Below are positions 48,206 to 57,668 of a stretch of DNA of 64,000 bases, in pieces. The DNA is from Tersicoccus phoenicis (GTDB lineage Bacteria > Actinomycetota > Actinomycetes > Actinomycetales > Micrococcaceae). Both the position numbers and the translations under genes were made by a program. The DNA lies in NCBI RefSeq assembly GCF_001968835.1, contig NZ_MRDE01000016.1, positions 1 to 64,000 on the forward strand. The letters are read 5' to 3'. The notes beneath the pieces are model-generated. The model had not been told where the DNA came from and ran no database searches. It saw nothing but the letters and a program-made list of their open reading frames with translations. Within the stretch, counting starts at the first letter, position 1, and every line of letters starts with the position of its first letter.

Positions 48206-48211
48206 CTACTT

Positions 48212-49588
48212 ATGAGTGATTTCGAAGGGCCGGGTGCCGCCCCGGTGCTGGGACGTTGGGTGGACCCGACGGAGGTTCACGCGCGCGGCCGGGCGCTGCG
48301 TGAGAGTGTCGATCACCAGGTGCACCGGTCTGTTGTCCTGGCCGCCCGCAGGCCTGCGGTGAAGGAATTCGTGGAGTCGAGCAACGAAGGCCGGCGGCCG
48401 GAGTTGGTGCCTCTTCGCGTAAGCAGGATGCTCGCCTCGCCCTTCGCTTTTTTCCGGGGCAGTGCGGCGCTGATGGCCGGGGACCTGGCCGCCGGCCCGC
48501 GCACCGGTCTGGAGGCCCAGTTGTGCGGGGACGCGCATGCAGGGAACTTCGGGCTGTACGGCACGCACGATGACCGGATCATCATGGACATCAACGATTT
48601 CGACGAGACGGCGTCGGGTCCCTGGGAGTGGGATCTGAAACGCCTGGCGGTCAGCCTGATCCTGGCCGGCCGTGTGGGCGGTGTGTCGGAAAGCGGGTGC
48701 AAGGACGCGGCGGAGGACGCCGTGCGGGCCTACCGCCAGACCAGCAAACATCTGGCCGGGTTGCCGTTCATGGATTCGTGGACCGCGCTCGGGGATGAGT
48801 CGGTGCTGAACAGGGTCAAGGCAGACAAACTGCTGGACGACTTCGCCCAGGCCGCGCGTAAAGCCACAAAGAACACCAGCGCGAAGGTCGCGGCCAAATG
48901 GACCCGCATGGACGGGCGGGAATGGCGCTTCATTGCCGACCCGCCGGCGCTCAGCCAGGTCAGCTCCGCGACAGCGAACGCTGTGATCGGCGGGCTGCCC
49001 GGCTACGTGACAAGCCTGCACGAGTCCCGCGGGCATCTGCTCGCGCGCTACAGCCTCTCCGATGTGGCCTTCCGGGTGGTGGGCACCGGCAGCGTCGGAC
49101 TGCGCAACTACCTGATTTTGTTGCGCGGCAACGGAGACGAGGCACTCATCCTGCAAGCCAAGCAGGCCGTACGGAGCGCAGTGAACGATGCCCTGGGCCG
49201 TGCGCCGGCCTCGCATGAGGGTAGGCGGATCGTGCACGGCGCGCGACTGGTCCAGGCGGAAACCGACATCCTGCTTGGCTGGACCACGATCGGGGGGCGA
49301 CCGTTCCTTATCCGGCAATTCCGCAACCGGAAAGGTGAAATCGACCCCACCGGGCTCAGACGCGACCACCTGGACGACTACGGCCGCCTGGCAGGGGCAC
49401 TGCTGGCGCGGGCCCACTCCCGATCGATCGACCCGCGGCTGCTGGCAGGTTACTGCGCCAACGGCGAACCGATGGACACCGCGTTCACCACCTACGCTGT
49501 CGGCTACGCCGACCAGACCGAATCCGACTACCATGAACTCGTCAAAGCAGTCAAAACCGGCACGCTGGAAGCAGCCAGTGAGAACTGA
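48212..49588 (+). CDS. DUF2252 protein
   Basis: The 458-residue protein belongs to DUF2252, distant kinase-like proteins. SRMLASPFAFFRGSAALMAGDL, LCGDAHAGNFGLYG and DINDFDETASGPWEWDLKRLAVS are the family hallmarks, with the HxGN and D-E pairs recalling aminoglycoside phosphotransferases. ATG at 48212 with GAGG nine bases upstream. The codon use is a little less GC-rich than in core genes and the gene sits right behind an IS256-type end, which suggests that it was brought in or moved. The function is not known. Confidence 0.88.
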   Translation: MSDFEGPGAAPVLGRWVDPTEVHARGRALRESVDHQVHRSVVLAARRPAVKEFVESSNEGRRPELVPLRVSRMLASPFAFFRGSAALMAGDLAAGPRTGLEAQLCGDAHAGNFGLYGTHDDRIIMDINDFDETASGPWEWDLKRLAVSLILAGRVGGVSESGCKDAAEDAVRAYRQTSKHLAGLPFMDSWTALGDESVLNRVKADKLLDDFAQAARKATKNTSAKVAAKWTRMDGREWRFIADPPALSQVSSATANAVIGGLPGYVTSLHESRGHLLARYSLSDVAFRVVGTGSVGLRNYLILLRGNGDEALILQAKQAVRSAVNDALGRAPASHEGRRIVHGARLVQAETDILLGWTTIGGRPFLIRQFRNRKGEIDPTGLRRDHLDDYGRLAGALLARAHSRSIDPRLLAGYCANGEPMDTAFTTYAVGYADQTESDYHELVKAVKTGTLEAASEN

Positions 49589-49814
49589 CTCCCTGCATCG
49601 AAGAACCTTGGCTAGTTTTTTTCCCGGTTCCGATGGTTCCTGTCCACTCGGTGAACGCACCGGTGGCCGCGGTGGCCGCGGTGGCCGGGGACCCTGCCGG
49701 CGTTTGAGGCCGGCATCGCGGCGTGACCTTTCCTGGGCGACCATGGGTTACGCGCAGCATGGATAATTTTGCGGAACGATGTCCGGCGTCGGACGCCCGT
49801 TCTAGCATGGGGAG
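49589..49814. other. Intergenic stretch with poly-T run and GGTGGCCGC repeats
   Basis: A seven-T run at about 49616-49622 follows the DUF2252 stop and may end its transcript. GGTGGCCGC is repeated near 49661-49690. No gene is seen. Confidence 0.45.
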
Positions 49815-50177
49815 ATGAACCGTCCTCTCGTGGTGCTCATCGGGATCCCGTTGCTCTTCGCCCTGGCCGGCTGCGGCCAGGTGCAGGACGCAGCGAAGAG
49901 CGCCGCCGGGGCCGCCGCCTCGCAGGCAGCAACGGCCGCTGCCGATGTGGTGCGGGGACAGATCTGCTCGCCGCTGCAGGACGGGCAGCTCGGCGCACAG
50001 GACCGGCAGGTCCTCTCGGGCCTGCTCTCCACCGCCAAGGCAGCGGGGGTCCCGGCCCAGTTCGTCACTCCGCTCGAGGAGATTGCGAAGGCCGGCGACC
50101 AGGTTCCGACCGCCTCGGTCACGGCCCTGCTCACGGCCTGCGGTCTCACACCGAGCCCGGCGCCAAGCAGCAAATAG
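49815..50177 (+). CDS. Small putative lipoprotein
   Basis: The 120-residue protein has a lipoprotein signal (MNRPLVVLIGIPLLFALAGC). The mature part is Ala-rich and helical, with two more cysteines (GQICSPL, LTACGL). No family is recognised. GGGGAG lies close to the ATG. It is alone between DUF2252 and a convergent reductase. Confidence 0.7.
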   Translation: MNRPLVVLIGIPLLFALAGCGQVQDAAKSAAGAAASQAATAAADVVRGQICSPLQDGQLGAQDRQVLSGLLSTAKAAGVPAQFVTPLEEIAKAGDQVPTASVTALLTACGLTPSPAPSSK

Positions 50178-50240
50178 CTCTGGACGGATTCACCTGGCCG
50201 TCGTCTTCGCCGCCGCCGGGTCGAGGCACCGCCGGCCGGC

Positions 50241-51254
50241 TCAGTCCGCGGATCGCTCCCGTCCCTCGGACACCCAGGAACGGTCGCGCGAACGGGCGCC
50301 TGCCACCCGGGCCGCGGCGCTGTCGAGCTCGGCGACCTGCTCAGCCGAGAGGCTGATGTCCACGGCGGCGGCGTTCTGCCGGTTCCGTTCGGGATGCCGG
50401 GACCCGGGAATGGGCACCACGGTCAGACCGGCGTCCTCGCCCTTGGCGTACAGCCACGCCAGGGCCATCTCCGCGAGCGTGATCCCGGTCTCGTGCGCGC
50501 TGGCCTCGATCTCGGCGAGCAGCTCCAGGTTCGCACCGAGGTTGTCGGCGTCGAACCGCGGGAAGTCGTGCCGGGCGTCGTCGGGCCCCAGGTCCGCCAC
50601 GGAACGGACGGCACCGGCGAGGAACCCGCGACCGAGCGGCGCGAACGGCACGAACCCGATACCCAGCTGCGCGCACGCGGGCACGACCGCGTGCTCGACG
50701 TCCCGGCTGAACACGGACCACTCGCTCTGCACGGCGGTGATCGGGTGGACGGCGTGCGCCTCCCGGATCTCCGCCGCCGTCACCTCGCACAGTGCCAGGT
50801 GGCGGACGAGACCGGCATCCACCAGCGCCGCCATGGCCCCCACCGTCTCACTCAGGGGAACCGAGAGGTCGCGCCGGTGCAGGTAGTACAGGTCGATGAC
50901 GTCGGCGCTCAACCGCCGCAGGCTCTCCTCCGCGCAGCGGCGCACGTAGGCGGCGTCGCCCCGGGCGTGCCGGGTGCCGTCCGCGCCGTGCACGATGCCG
51001 AACTTCGTCGCGACCACGACCTCGTCGCGCCGGTCCGCCAGCAGCCGGCCCACCAGTTCCTCGTTCGTACCGTCACCGTAGACGTTGGCGGTGTCGACCA
51101 AGATGATGCCGTCATCGACGGCGGCGTTCAGCACGGCGAGCGCCTCGTCAGCCGACAGGCCGCCGTAGGCGGAAGTGAGCGCCATGCCGCCGAAGCCGAG
51201 GGCACTGACGGTGAGGGGCCCGGCCGAGCCGGCGCCGAGGGTGACGGTCTGCAT
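50241..51254 (-). CDS. Aldo/keto reductase
   Basis: The 337-residue barrel protein carries the active-site Asp and Tyr in LVDTANVYGDGTNEE. ATKFGIV gives the Lys and DLYYLHRRD the His. VVPIPGSRHPERNRQNA is the NADPH phosphate-binding end. It is closest to the YdbC/pyridoxal reductase-like group. It is different from the reductase at 31023, sharing only the family motifs. Substrate unknown. Confidence 0.92.
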   Translation of the reverse strand: MQTVTLGAGSAGPLTVSALGFGGMALTSAYGGLSADEALAVLNAAVDDGIILVDTANVYGDGTNEELVGRLLADRRDEVVVATKFGIVHGADGTRHARGDAAYVRRCAEESLRRLSADVIDLYYLHRRDLSVPLSETVGAMAALVDAGLVRHLALCEVTAAEIREAHAVHPITAVQSEWSVFSRDVEHAVVPACAQLGIGFVPFAPLGRGFLAGAVRSVADLGPDDARHDFPRFDADNLGANLELLAEIEASAHETGITLAEMALAWLYAKGEDAGLTVVPIPGSRHPERNRQNAAAVDISLSAEQVAELDSAAARVAGARSRDRSWVSEGRERSAD

Positions 51255-51293
51255 GAGCTCCTCGCGTCGGGCGGGTATGGTTCGCAGTGCGAG

Positions 51294-51446
51294 TCAGCGC
51301 GCGTCGTCCACGCATGCGCCGATCGCGGGCCGGCCGCCCACCGCGGCCGGGTTGCGCAGGCAGCAGATCACGCCCGCAACGGCGTAGGCGACGGCCAGCC
51401 ACAGGCCGCTCGGGACGAACCAGATCAGGTTCAGCAGGGTCCTCAT
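51294..51446 (-). pseudogene. YccF-domain protein, truncated
   Basis: The first 31 residues (MRTLLNLIWFVPSGLWLAVA, then YAVAGVICCL) match the first helix pair of the YccF domain. The usual continuation with an IPFG turn is missing, and 20 unrelated polar residues end the frame. The normal protein is over 100 residues. I read it as a remnant, though a single-helix micro-protein is possible. Confidence 0.55.
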
Positions 51447-51632
51447 GCTCCGATTCTGTCCCGGAACCGGCGCGGCCGCCACCGGTCGGCAGTGACCACC
51501 ACCGGCGATCAGCGTCGGCGAACCCGTGCCGATGTCGGTGATCCCGGGTAGCATCGCCTGTGCCGGGCCGGGTGATGCCGCTCACGCTGGCGCTCGGTTC
51601 CGCTTCGGCGCACGCGTACGCAGGAGGGCACC

Positions 51633-53114
51633 ATGACAGCACCAGGACAGGCGTCACGATCGGCTCGGGCGGACAACCCGTACTCCGTGCTCCGCCGCAA
51701 ACCCATCGGGGAGATCGAGCCGGAGGTCGAGGAGCACTCCCTCAAACGGACCCTCGGCCTGTGGCAGCTGACCGCGATCGGCGTCGGCGGCATCATCGGT
51801 GCGGGCATCTTCTCCCTCGCCGGCGCCGTCGCGAACGGCAAGGCAGGACCGGCGGTTCTGCTGTCCTTCCTGATCGCGGGCGTCGCGAGCGCCGCGGCGG
51901 CATTCTCCTACGCCGAGTTCGCGGGCATGGTGCCGAAGGCGGGGTCCGCCTACACCTACGGCTATGCCGGGCTCGGGGAGATCGTCGGCTGGTTCATCGG
52001 CTGGGACCTGCTGCTGGAGTACATCGCCATCGTCGCCGTCGTCGCGATCGGCATCTCGGGTTACTTCGGTTTCCTGGTCGGCCAGATCGGCATCGACCTG
52101 CCCCCCTGGATGCTCGGGGCGCCCGGCACCGGCGAGGGGCACGTGGTGGATCTGTTCGCGATGGTCCTGTGCCTGCTCACCGCGTTCATCCTCACGCGCG
52201 GCATCAGCAGCGCCGCCCGCGCCGAGATGATCTTCGTGGTTCTGAAGGTTGCGCTGGTGTTGCTGATCGTGGTGCTCGGCGCGTTCCAGATCAACACCGC
52301 CAACTACACGCCGTACTTCCCCTTCGGGTTCTCCGGGGTGATGGCGGGCGCGGCCACCGTGTTCTTCGCCGTGTTCGGGTACGACGCGATGAGCACCGCC
52401 GCCGAGGAGTCCAAGGACGCGACCAAGCACATGCCCAAGGCGATCCTCTATTCCCTGGCCATCGCCATGGCGCTGTACGTACTGGCCACCCTGGTCCTGA
52501 CCGGGATGCAGAAGTACACCGAGATCGACCCCACCAGCGGCTTCGCCTCCGCGTTCAACTCCGTGGGCCTGCCCGTGGTCGCCAACATCATCGCCGTCGG
52601 GGCGATCATCTCGATCCTGACCGTCATGATCACCTTCATGCTCGGCGTCACCCGGGTCTGGTTCTCCATGAGCCGGGACGGCTTGCTGCCGGAGTGGTTC
52701 GCGAAGACGGACACCCGCCGGAAGGTGCCGGTGCGGGTGACGTGGCTCGCCGGCATCGGCTCCGCCATCATCGCCGGGGTGCTGCCCATCGAGGAAGCCG
52801 CCGGCCTGACGAACATCGGCATCCTGTCCGCGTTCGTCGTCGTCTGCATCGCGGTCATCGTGCTGCGCTATCGACGCCCGGACCTGCCGCGCGAGTTCCG
52901 TGCCCCCCTGATGCCGATCACCCCGGCCGTGGGCGTGCTGTTCTCCCTCTGGCTGATCGTCTCCATCCAGAACGTGGAGACCTACATCCGGTTCGTCGTC
53001 TGGCTCGCGGTCGGCCTGGCCATCTACTTCCTGTACTCACGCCGCAACTCGGTGATGAACCCGGACAGCCCGCGGCGTTCGGCCGCCACCCAGCCCGGTC
53101 CGGCCCGTCGCTGA
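51633..53114 (+). CDS. APC-superfamily amino acid permease
   Basis: The 493-residue protein has twelve hydrophobic segments. The first starts at LTAIGVGGIIGAGIFSLAG, the unwound substrate-binding helix of the APC fold. FGYDAMSTAAEESKDATKHMPKAILYS is the helix-6/7 region typical of the cationic amino acid transporter (CAT) group. The likely substrate is an amino acid, perhaps basic, by family. AGGAGG precedes the ATG. Confidence 0.92.
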   Translation: MTAPGQASRSARADNPYSVLRRKPIGEIEPEVEEHSLKRTLGLWQLTAIGVGGIIGAGIFSLAGAVANGKAGPAVLLSFLIAGVASAAAAFSYAEFAGMVPKAGSAYTYGYAGLGEIVGWFIGWDLLLEYIAIVAVVAIGISGYFGFLVGQIGIDLPPWMLGAPGTGEGHVVDLFAMVLCLLTAFILTRGISSAARAEMIFVVLKVALVLLIVVLGAFQINTANYTPYFPFGFSGVMAGAATVFFAVFGYDAMSTAAEESKDATKHMPKAILYSLAIAMALYVLATLVLTGMQKYTEIDPTSGFASAFNSVGLPVVANIIAVGAIISILTVMITFMLGVTRVWFSMSRDGLLPEWFAKTDTRRKVPVRVTWLAGIGSAIIAGVLPIEEAAGLTNIGILSAFVVVCIAVIVLRYRRPDLPREFRAPLMPITPAVGVLFSLWLIVSIQNVETYIRFVVWLAVGLAIYFLYSRRNSVMNPDSPRRSAATQPGPARR

Positions 53115-53149
53115 GCACCGGCTGTCCGGGACTTCCGGACCTCCGGTGC
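53115..53149. terminator. Hairpin between convergent permease and helicase genes
   Basis: GCACCGG and CCGGTGC pair at the ends, with an inner TCCGG/CCGGA stem. It lies directly after the permease stop and 23 nt before the helicase stop, and could serve both strands. Confidence 0.55.
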
Positions 53150-53171
53150 GACGAGCCGGCAGCGACCGCGG

Positions 53172-54698
53172 TCAGCCCTGGCGGGCGCGGGCGGTGTTCG
53201 GGGAGTCGGCCCGGCGCGGACCGCGCCGGTGACCCACCGTGGTTCCGGTCCCCCGCGCACCGGCGCTGCGGCTACCGCCGGACGCGGCTCCGCCCGGCGC
53301 CCCGGTGGAGGTGCTGTAGGCAACCGAGGACGAGGGCCGGGAGTTCTTCGCCGGACCGCCACGTCCGCGGCGAGAGCTGTTCCGGGAGCGGCCGACGCCC
53401 TCACCGCCGGTCCGCTCCGCCTGCCGGGACTCCGCCTGCCGAGAACCTGCGGTGCCGGACTTCGCCGGGCGGGAACCCACCGTGCCGGACTTCGCCGGGC
53501 GCTGTGCCGGGGTGCGGGCCGGCGCGGCAGCCACGTGCGGGGCGACCTCGCCGACGACCGCGGCGACCTCGGGCGACTCGGGCGTCACGGATTCGAACGC
53601 GGCCTCGACGCCGGCGGCGCGCAGCAGCTTCCGCACATCCTGGCGCTGTTCGGGCAGCACGACCGTGACGACGGTGCCGTCCGAGCCGGCGCGGGCGGTG
53701 CGGCCGGACCGGTGCAGGTAGGCCTTGTGCTCGGTCGGCGGGTCGATATGGACGACGAGTTCGACGTCGTCGACGTGCACCCCACGAGCCGCGACGTCGG
53801 TCGCGACGAGGACCCGGACGTCACCGGACGAGAACTCGGCCAGGTTGCGGTCCCGCGCGTTCTGGGAGAGGTTGCCGTGCAGGTCGACCGCGGGGATCCC
53901 GGCGGCCGTGAGCTGACGGGCCATCTTCTTGGCGTGGTGCTTGGTGCGCATGAACATCAGCCGTCGGCCGGTGCCCGAGGCCAGAACCCGGACCAGGTCC
54001 TTCTTCTCGTCGGCGCCGACGACGAACACCCGGTGCTCCATGGTGGCGACGGTCGCAGCGGACTCGTCCACCGAGTGCACCGTGGGGTCGTGCAGGTAGC
54101 GCTTGACCAGCACGTCGACCCCGTTGTCCAGCGTGGCGGAGAACAGCAGTCGCTGGGCGTCCTTCGCGGTGCCGTCCAGCAGGCGCCGCACCACCGGGAG
54201 GAAGCCGAGGTCGGCCATGTGGTCGGCCTCGTCCAGGACGGTGATCCGCACGTCGGCCAGGGTCAGGATCTGCTGCCGCAGCAGGTCCTCGAGGCGCCCG
54301 GGGCAGGCGACGACGATGTCGGCGCCGGCGGCCAGCGCGGTCTCCTGTCGCTTCTGCGGGACACCGCCGAAGATGACGGTGGTGCGGAGGCCGAGCGCGG
54401 TGGCCAGCGGTTCGAGCGTCGCGTTGATCTGGGTGGCCAGCTCGCGGGTCGGGGCGAGGATCAGCCCCGTGGGCCGACCGGGCCGGCGTCGCACCCGGGC
54501 ACCGGCCAGACGAGCGACGAGCGGGATACTGAACGCGAGGGTCTTGCCGGAACCGGTGCGGCCGCGGCCCAGGACGTCGCGGCCGGCGAGCGAATCGGGC
54601 AGCGTGGCTTCCTGGATGGGGAACGGGGCAGAGATGCCACGGACGGCCAGGGCGTCCGCGAGAACGGTGGGCACGCCGAGAGCGGCGAAGGATGTCAC
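53172..54698 (-). CDS. DEAD-box RNA helicase
   Basis: The 508-residue protein has the full helicase core: Q motif (FPIQEATLPDSL), GRGRTGSGKT, APTRELATQ, GG, DEADHMADLG, SAT, and the second domain with HGNLSQNARDRN, ATDVAARGVHVDD and HRSGRTARAG. About 130 low-complexity residues follow, rich in Ser, Arg and Gly with SRPAKSGT/SRQAES repeats, which likely bind RNA. It resembles RhlE/DeaD-type cold-shock helicases involved in ribosome and RNA handling. The ATG at 54698 is behind an untranslated stretch of possibly over 200 nt. Confidence 0.93.
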   Translation of the reverse strand: MTSFAALGVPTVLADALAVRGISAPFPIQEATLPDSLAGRDVLGRGRTGSGKTLAFSIPLVARLAGARVRRRPGRPTGLILAPTRELATQINATLEPLATALGLRTTVIFGGVPQKRQETALAAGADIVVACPGRLEDLLRQQILTLADVRITVLDEADHMADLGFLPVVRRLLDGTAKDAQRLLFSATLDNGVDVLVKRYLHDPTVHSVDESAATVATMEHRVFVVGADEKKDLVRVLASGTGRRLMFMRTKHHAKKMARQLTAAGIPAVDLHGNLSQNARDRNLAEFSSGDVRVLVATDVAARGVHVDDVELVVHIDPPTEHKAYLHRSGRTARAGSDGTVVTVVLPEQRQDVRKLLRAAGVEAAFESVTPESPEVAAVVGEVAPHVAAAPARTPAQRPAKSGTVGSRPAKSGTAGSRQAESRQAERTGGEGVGRSRNSSRRGRGGPAKNSRPSSSVAYSTSTGAPGGAASGGSRSAGARGTGTTVGHRRGPRRADSPNTARARQG

Positions 54699-55247
54699 GA
54701 GGGTGGAACCTCTCAGTGGTCGGGCCCGCGCGCGGGATGGCGGCGGGTGCGCCGGAAAAGGAAGGGCCGCACGAGCGGCGGGTCGTCAGATTCGCGACGC
54801 GTACCGGCGGGTGATCGCAACCGGCTGGAGCCGGTGCGGCGGGAACCGCAGGCGACCCGCGGGATCGACGACGTCGATCAGTCGTCACGGGCCGATGATG
54901 GCGCACCAGGACGAAAGAACCGTCCGACGAGCCGGTACTATCTCCGATCTTACGGCTCCAGGGGTGCCGAGGTGGGGATCGAGCGCGGAGTGATTGGTCA
55001 CATCCGACCGGCCGCCTCGCCGCCGCCCCGCACAGCAGCTGGCCGATGCCCTGAAGGCGGACGTGGAGGAGTAGCGCCGCGAACCGAATGGGACACGTCC
55101 TACCGTTGAGGCGGTGTGGGGCACCGCCTCCTCGGGAGGAACTGTCCCAGTCAGCGGTGTCCACAAGGAGAACAAGTCTGCGGAAGTCCCTGCGCGTCCT
55201 GCACCTGCTCTCCGTGCCGATCTGCTGCCCAGCTAGGCTGGGTCCCC
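54699..55247. other. Gene-free divergent promoter region of helicase and trmB
   Basis: About 550 bases with no convincing gene. On the minus strand, TAAGAT/GATAGT near 54936-54955 could be the helicase -10, giving a leader of over 200 nt. Open frames here lack codon bias and motifs. Confidence 0.45.
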
Positions 55248-56015
55248 GTGACGCAACATGAGGACGGCAGCGCACCGGGAACCGGCGGAACGCCGTCGGC
55301 CGCCGCCGACGAGCGCCGAGGTGTGGTCTCCTTCGTGCGCCGGGGCACCCGCCTGCAGGGCAAGCAGCTGGCCGCTTGGCAGCGCCTGGCCGGGCGCTAC
55401 CTGATCGACGTCCCACGCGGCAGCGCGGCGACCTCCGTCGACCCGACCGTTCGGTTCGACGCCGCCACCGTCTTCGGGCGGCGTGCGCCGCTCGTCGTCG
55501 AGATCGGATCGGGTCTCGGTGACGCCGTCGTCGCGGCAGCCGTCGCCGCGCCCGAACACGACTTCCTCGCCGTCGACGTGTACCGGCCCGGCCTGTCGGA
55601 CCTGATGCGCAAGGCCGACCGGGCGGGTGCGGTGAACATCCGCGTCATCGAGGCGAATGCGCCCGACGTCTTCCGAACCCTGCTCGCGTCCGGTTCGGTC
55701 GACGAGGTGTGGACGTTCTTCCCCGACCCGTGGCCCAAGAAGCGGCACCACAAGCGGCGGTTGGTCTCCCCCGCCTTCGCGGAGCTGGTGGTCGGCGTGT
55801 TGCGGCCCGGCGGTCGGTGGCGACTGGCGACGGACTGGCAGGAGTACGCGGAGCAGATGCGGGACACCCTGGACGCCGTCTCGGGCCTCGCCCCCGCGAA
55901 CGACGGCCCGGACGGCTTCGCTCCACGGTTTCCCGGGCGCATCGCGACCGGGTTCGAACGGAAGGGCATCGCCGCCGGCCGGGTGATCCGCGACCTGACC
56001 TACGAGCGGCGCTGA
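55248..56015 (+). CDS. trmB: tRNA (guanine-N7-)-methyltransferase
   Basis: Makes m7G46 in the variable loop of tRNA. The 255-residue protein has the SAM site VVEIGSGLGDAVVAAA, the acidic DFLAVDVY and the hallmark VWTFFPDPWPKKRHHKRRLV. GRWRLATDWQEYAEQM follows. The GTG at 55248 fits the family start; longer upstream frames are unsupported. It converges with hspR, nine bases between the stops. Confidence 0.95.
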   Translation: MTQHEDGSAPGTGGTPSAAADERRGVVSFVRRGTRLQGKQLAAWQRLAGRYLIDVPRGSAATSVDPTVRFDAATVFGRRAPLVVEIGSGLGDAVVAAAVAAPEHDFLAVDVYRPGLSDLMRKADRAGAVNIRVIEANAPDVFRTLLASGSVDEVWTFFPDPWPKKRHHKRRLVSPAFAELVVGVLRPGGRWRLATDWQEYAEQMRDTLDAVSGLAPANDGPDGFAPRFPGRIATGFERKGIAAGRVIRDLTYERR

Positions 56016-56024
56016 CGGTTCGGG

Positions 56025-56453
56025 TCAGCGGGCTAGCCCTCGCCAGAGCACCACGGCCTGCGACCGTGGACGCGGTCGCTGACCGCGGGCGAGGGAGACG
56101 ACGTCGCCGGCCATCCCGGCCGCGAAGACCCGGGACGGGTCGAATGAGCCGCCGGCTCGGGCCCGGGCGAGTTCGGCGCTGAGCTCGGTGACTCGGCTCT
56201 GCAGCGCCCGCACCTGGTTCTCCAGCAGCATCACCCGGCGGATCCCTTCCAGCGAGACTCCTTCCTGGGAGAGGCGCTGGACGGTGCGTAGCGCGTCGAC
56301 GTCACGCCGGGAGTAGCGGCGGGAGCGGCCCGGCGAGCGCTGGGGCGTGACGATCCCCATCCGGTCGTACTGACGCAGGGTCTGCGGGTGCATCTCGGCC
56401 AGCTCGGCGGCGACCGAGATCACGAAGATCGGGGCATCGGCGTCGAAGTTCAT
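56025..56453 (-). CDS. hspR: Heat-shock repressor HspR
   Basis: MerR-type regulator that, with DnaK as co-repressor, represses dnaK and clpB operons by binding HAIR sites. The 142-residue protein has the HTH (FVISVAAELAEMHPQTLRQYDRMGIVTP), RSRRYSRRDVDALRTVQRL, and a coiled-coil (LLENQVRALQSRVTELSAEL). It is the last gene of the dnaK-grpE-dnaJ-hspR series, 23 nt after dnaJ, so it controls its own supply. Confidence 0.96.
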   Translation of the reverse strand: MNFDADAPIFVISVAAELAEMHPQTLRQYDRMGIVTPQRSPGRSRRYSRRDVDALRTVQRLSQEGVSLEGIRRVMLLENQVRALQSRVTELSAELARARAGGSFDPSRVFAAGMAGDVVSLARGQRPRPRSQAVVLWRGLAR

Positions 56454-56476
56454 CCCTCACTCCTTTCGGGCAACGG

Positions 56477-57487
56477 TCACAGCCGCGCGCGGGTCACGAG
56501 ATCCCGGCGAGGGTCCGCGTCACCGGTCGCCTCGGCGAACGCCCGCACGGCGTCCTCGGCCGCGCCGCTGAGCTTCTGCGGAACGGCCACCTCGATCTTG
56601 ACGAGCAGGTCACCGGAGCGTTTGGCGGTCGTCACCCCGCGGCCCTTGACCCGCAGCGTGCGGCCGGACGGCGTGCCCGCAGGAACCCGAACCGTGACGG
56701 TGTCCCCGTCGGTGGTGGGCACCTGGAGGGACGTGCCCAGCGCCGCCTCGGGGAACGTGACCGGTACCGTGATGCGGATGTCGTCGCCGTCGCGGGTGAA
56801 CAGGTCGTGCGGTTTGACCTGCACCGTGACGATGAGGTCGCCGGCGCCGGCAGCCCCGGGGTGGCCCTTGCCGCGGACCCGGATCTTCTGACCGTCCCGC
56901 ACCCCGGCCGGGACCCGGACCTCGATCACGTCTCCGGCACCCTCGCGCAGCCCGATGGTGGTGCCGCGGATGGATCCCGCGAACGAGATCGAGGTGGTGG
57001 CCTGGCGGTCCGCCCCCTTCTGCGGGGTCTGGCCGTAGCCGCCACCGCCGAAGGTGCCACCGCCGAAGCCCCCACCACCGAACAGGTCGCGGAACTCGGG
57101 GGGCAGGTCCGAGGCGTCGAATCCGCCTCCGCCGCCGGTGGTGTAGCGGGTACGGGTGCGGCCGCCGCCGGTGTTGAAGAGGCCCCCGAAGATGTCCTCG
57201 AAGCCACCGGCGGAACCCGCACCGGCGCCGCCGGCGCTGAACCGGGCCCCGGAGCCCATGGCCCGGATCGCGTCGTACTGACGTCGTTCCTCCGGGTCGG
57301 AGAGCACCGAGTTGGCCTCGGCGATGTCCTTGAACCGCTCCTCCGCGGCGGTGTCGCCGGGATTCTGGTCCGGGTGGTACTTCCGGGCGAGCTTGCGGTA
57401 CGCCTTCTTGATGTCCGCGTCCGTGGCGTCCTTGGAGACACCGAGGACCTGGTAGAAGTCTTTCTCGATCCAGTCCTGACTGGCCAT
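56477..57487 (-). CDS. dnaJ: DnaJ-type co-chaperone lacking the zinc-finger domain
   Basis: The 336-residue protein has an N-terminal J domain with HPD in [10 protein letters not shown] glycine/phenylalanine-rich stretch (about 75-150, [15 protein letters not shown]) follows. The two substrate-binding beta domains then come directly ([19 protein letters not shown] ... [11 protein letters not shown]). The four CxxCxGxG zinc motifs of classical DnaJ are absent, making this CbpA-like (type B), though it holds the dnaJ position in the operon. It stimulates DnaK's ATPase. A 181-nt gap separates it from grpE. Confidence 0.93.
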   Translation of the reverse strand: MASQDWIEKDFYQVLGVSKDATDADIKKAYRKLARKYHPDQNPGDTAAEERFKDIAEANSVLSDPEERRQYDAIRAMGSGARFSAGGAGAGSAGGFEDIFGGLFNTGGGRTRTRYTTGGGGGFDASDLPPEFRDLFGGGGFGGGTFGGGGYGQTPQKGADRQATTSISFAGSIRGTTIGLREGAGDVIEVRVPAGVRDGQKIRVRGKGHPGAAGAGDLIVTVQVKPHDLFTRDGDDIRITVPVTFPEAALGTSLQVPTTDGDTVTVRVPAGTPSGRTLRVKGRGVTTAKRSGDLLVKIEVAVPQKLSGAAEDAVRAFAEATGDADPRRDLVTRARL

Positions 57488-57668
57488 GGCGTCTCGATTC
57501 CTGTGCGTGTGGTGTCCGGCCGGTGCGGCCGGTGATTCTCGTTGCGGGTCGGCCTCCGCGTCGGCCCGGATGGACGAACCGCCGTCGCCCGCTGCGGTCA
57601 GCGCGCGACGGCGGTGGTCCGTCGGGTTCCTCGCCGGGGCGGTGGGCGCCGCCCCGGCGAGGAGGTGC

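Noticed and set aside
54885-55175. Minus-strand frame of 96 codons upstream of the helicase
   Set aside because: No codon bias, motif or ribosome-binding site; it covers likely promoter sequence.
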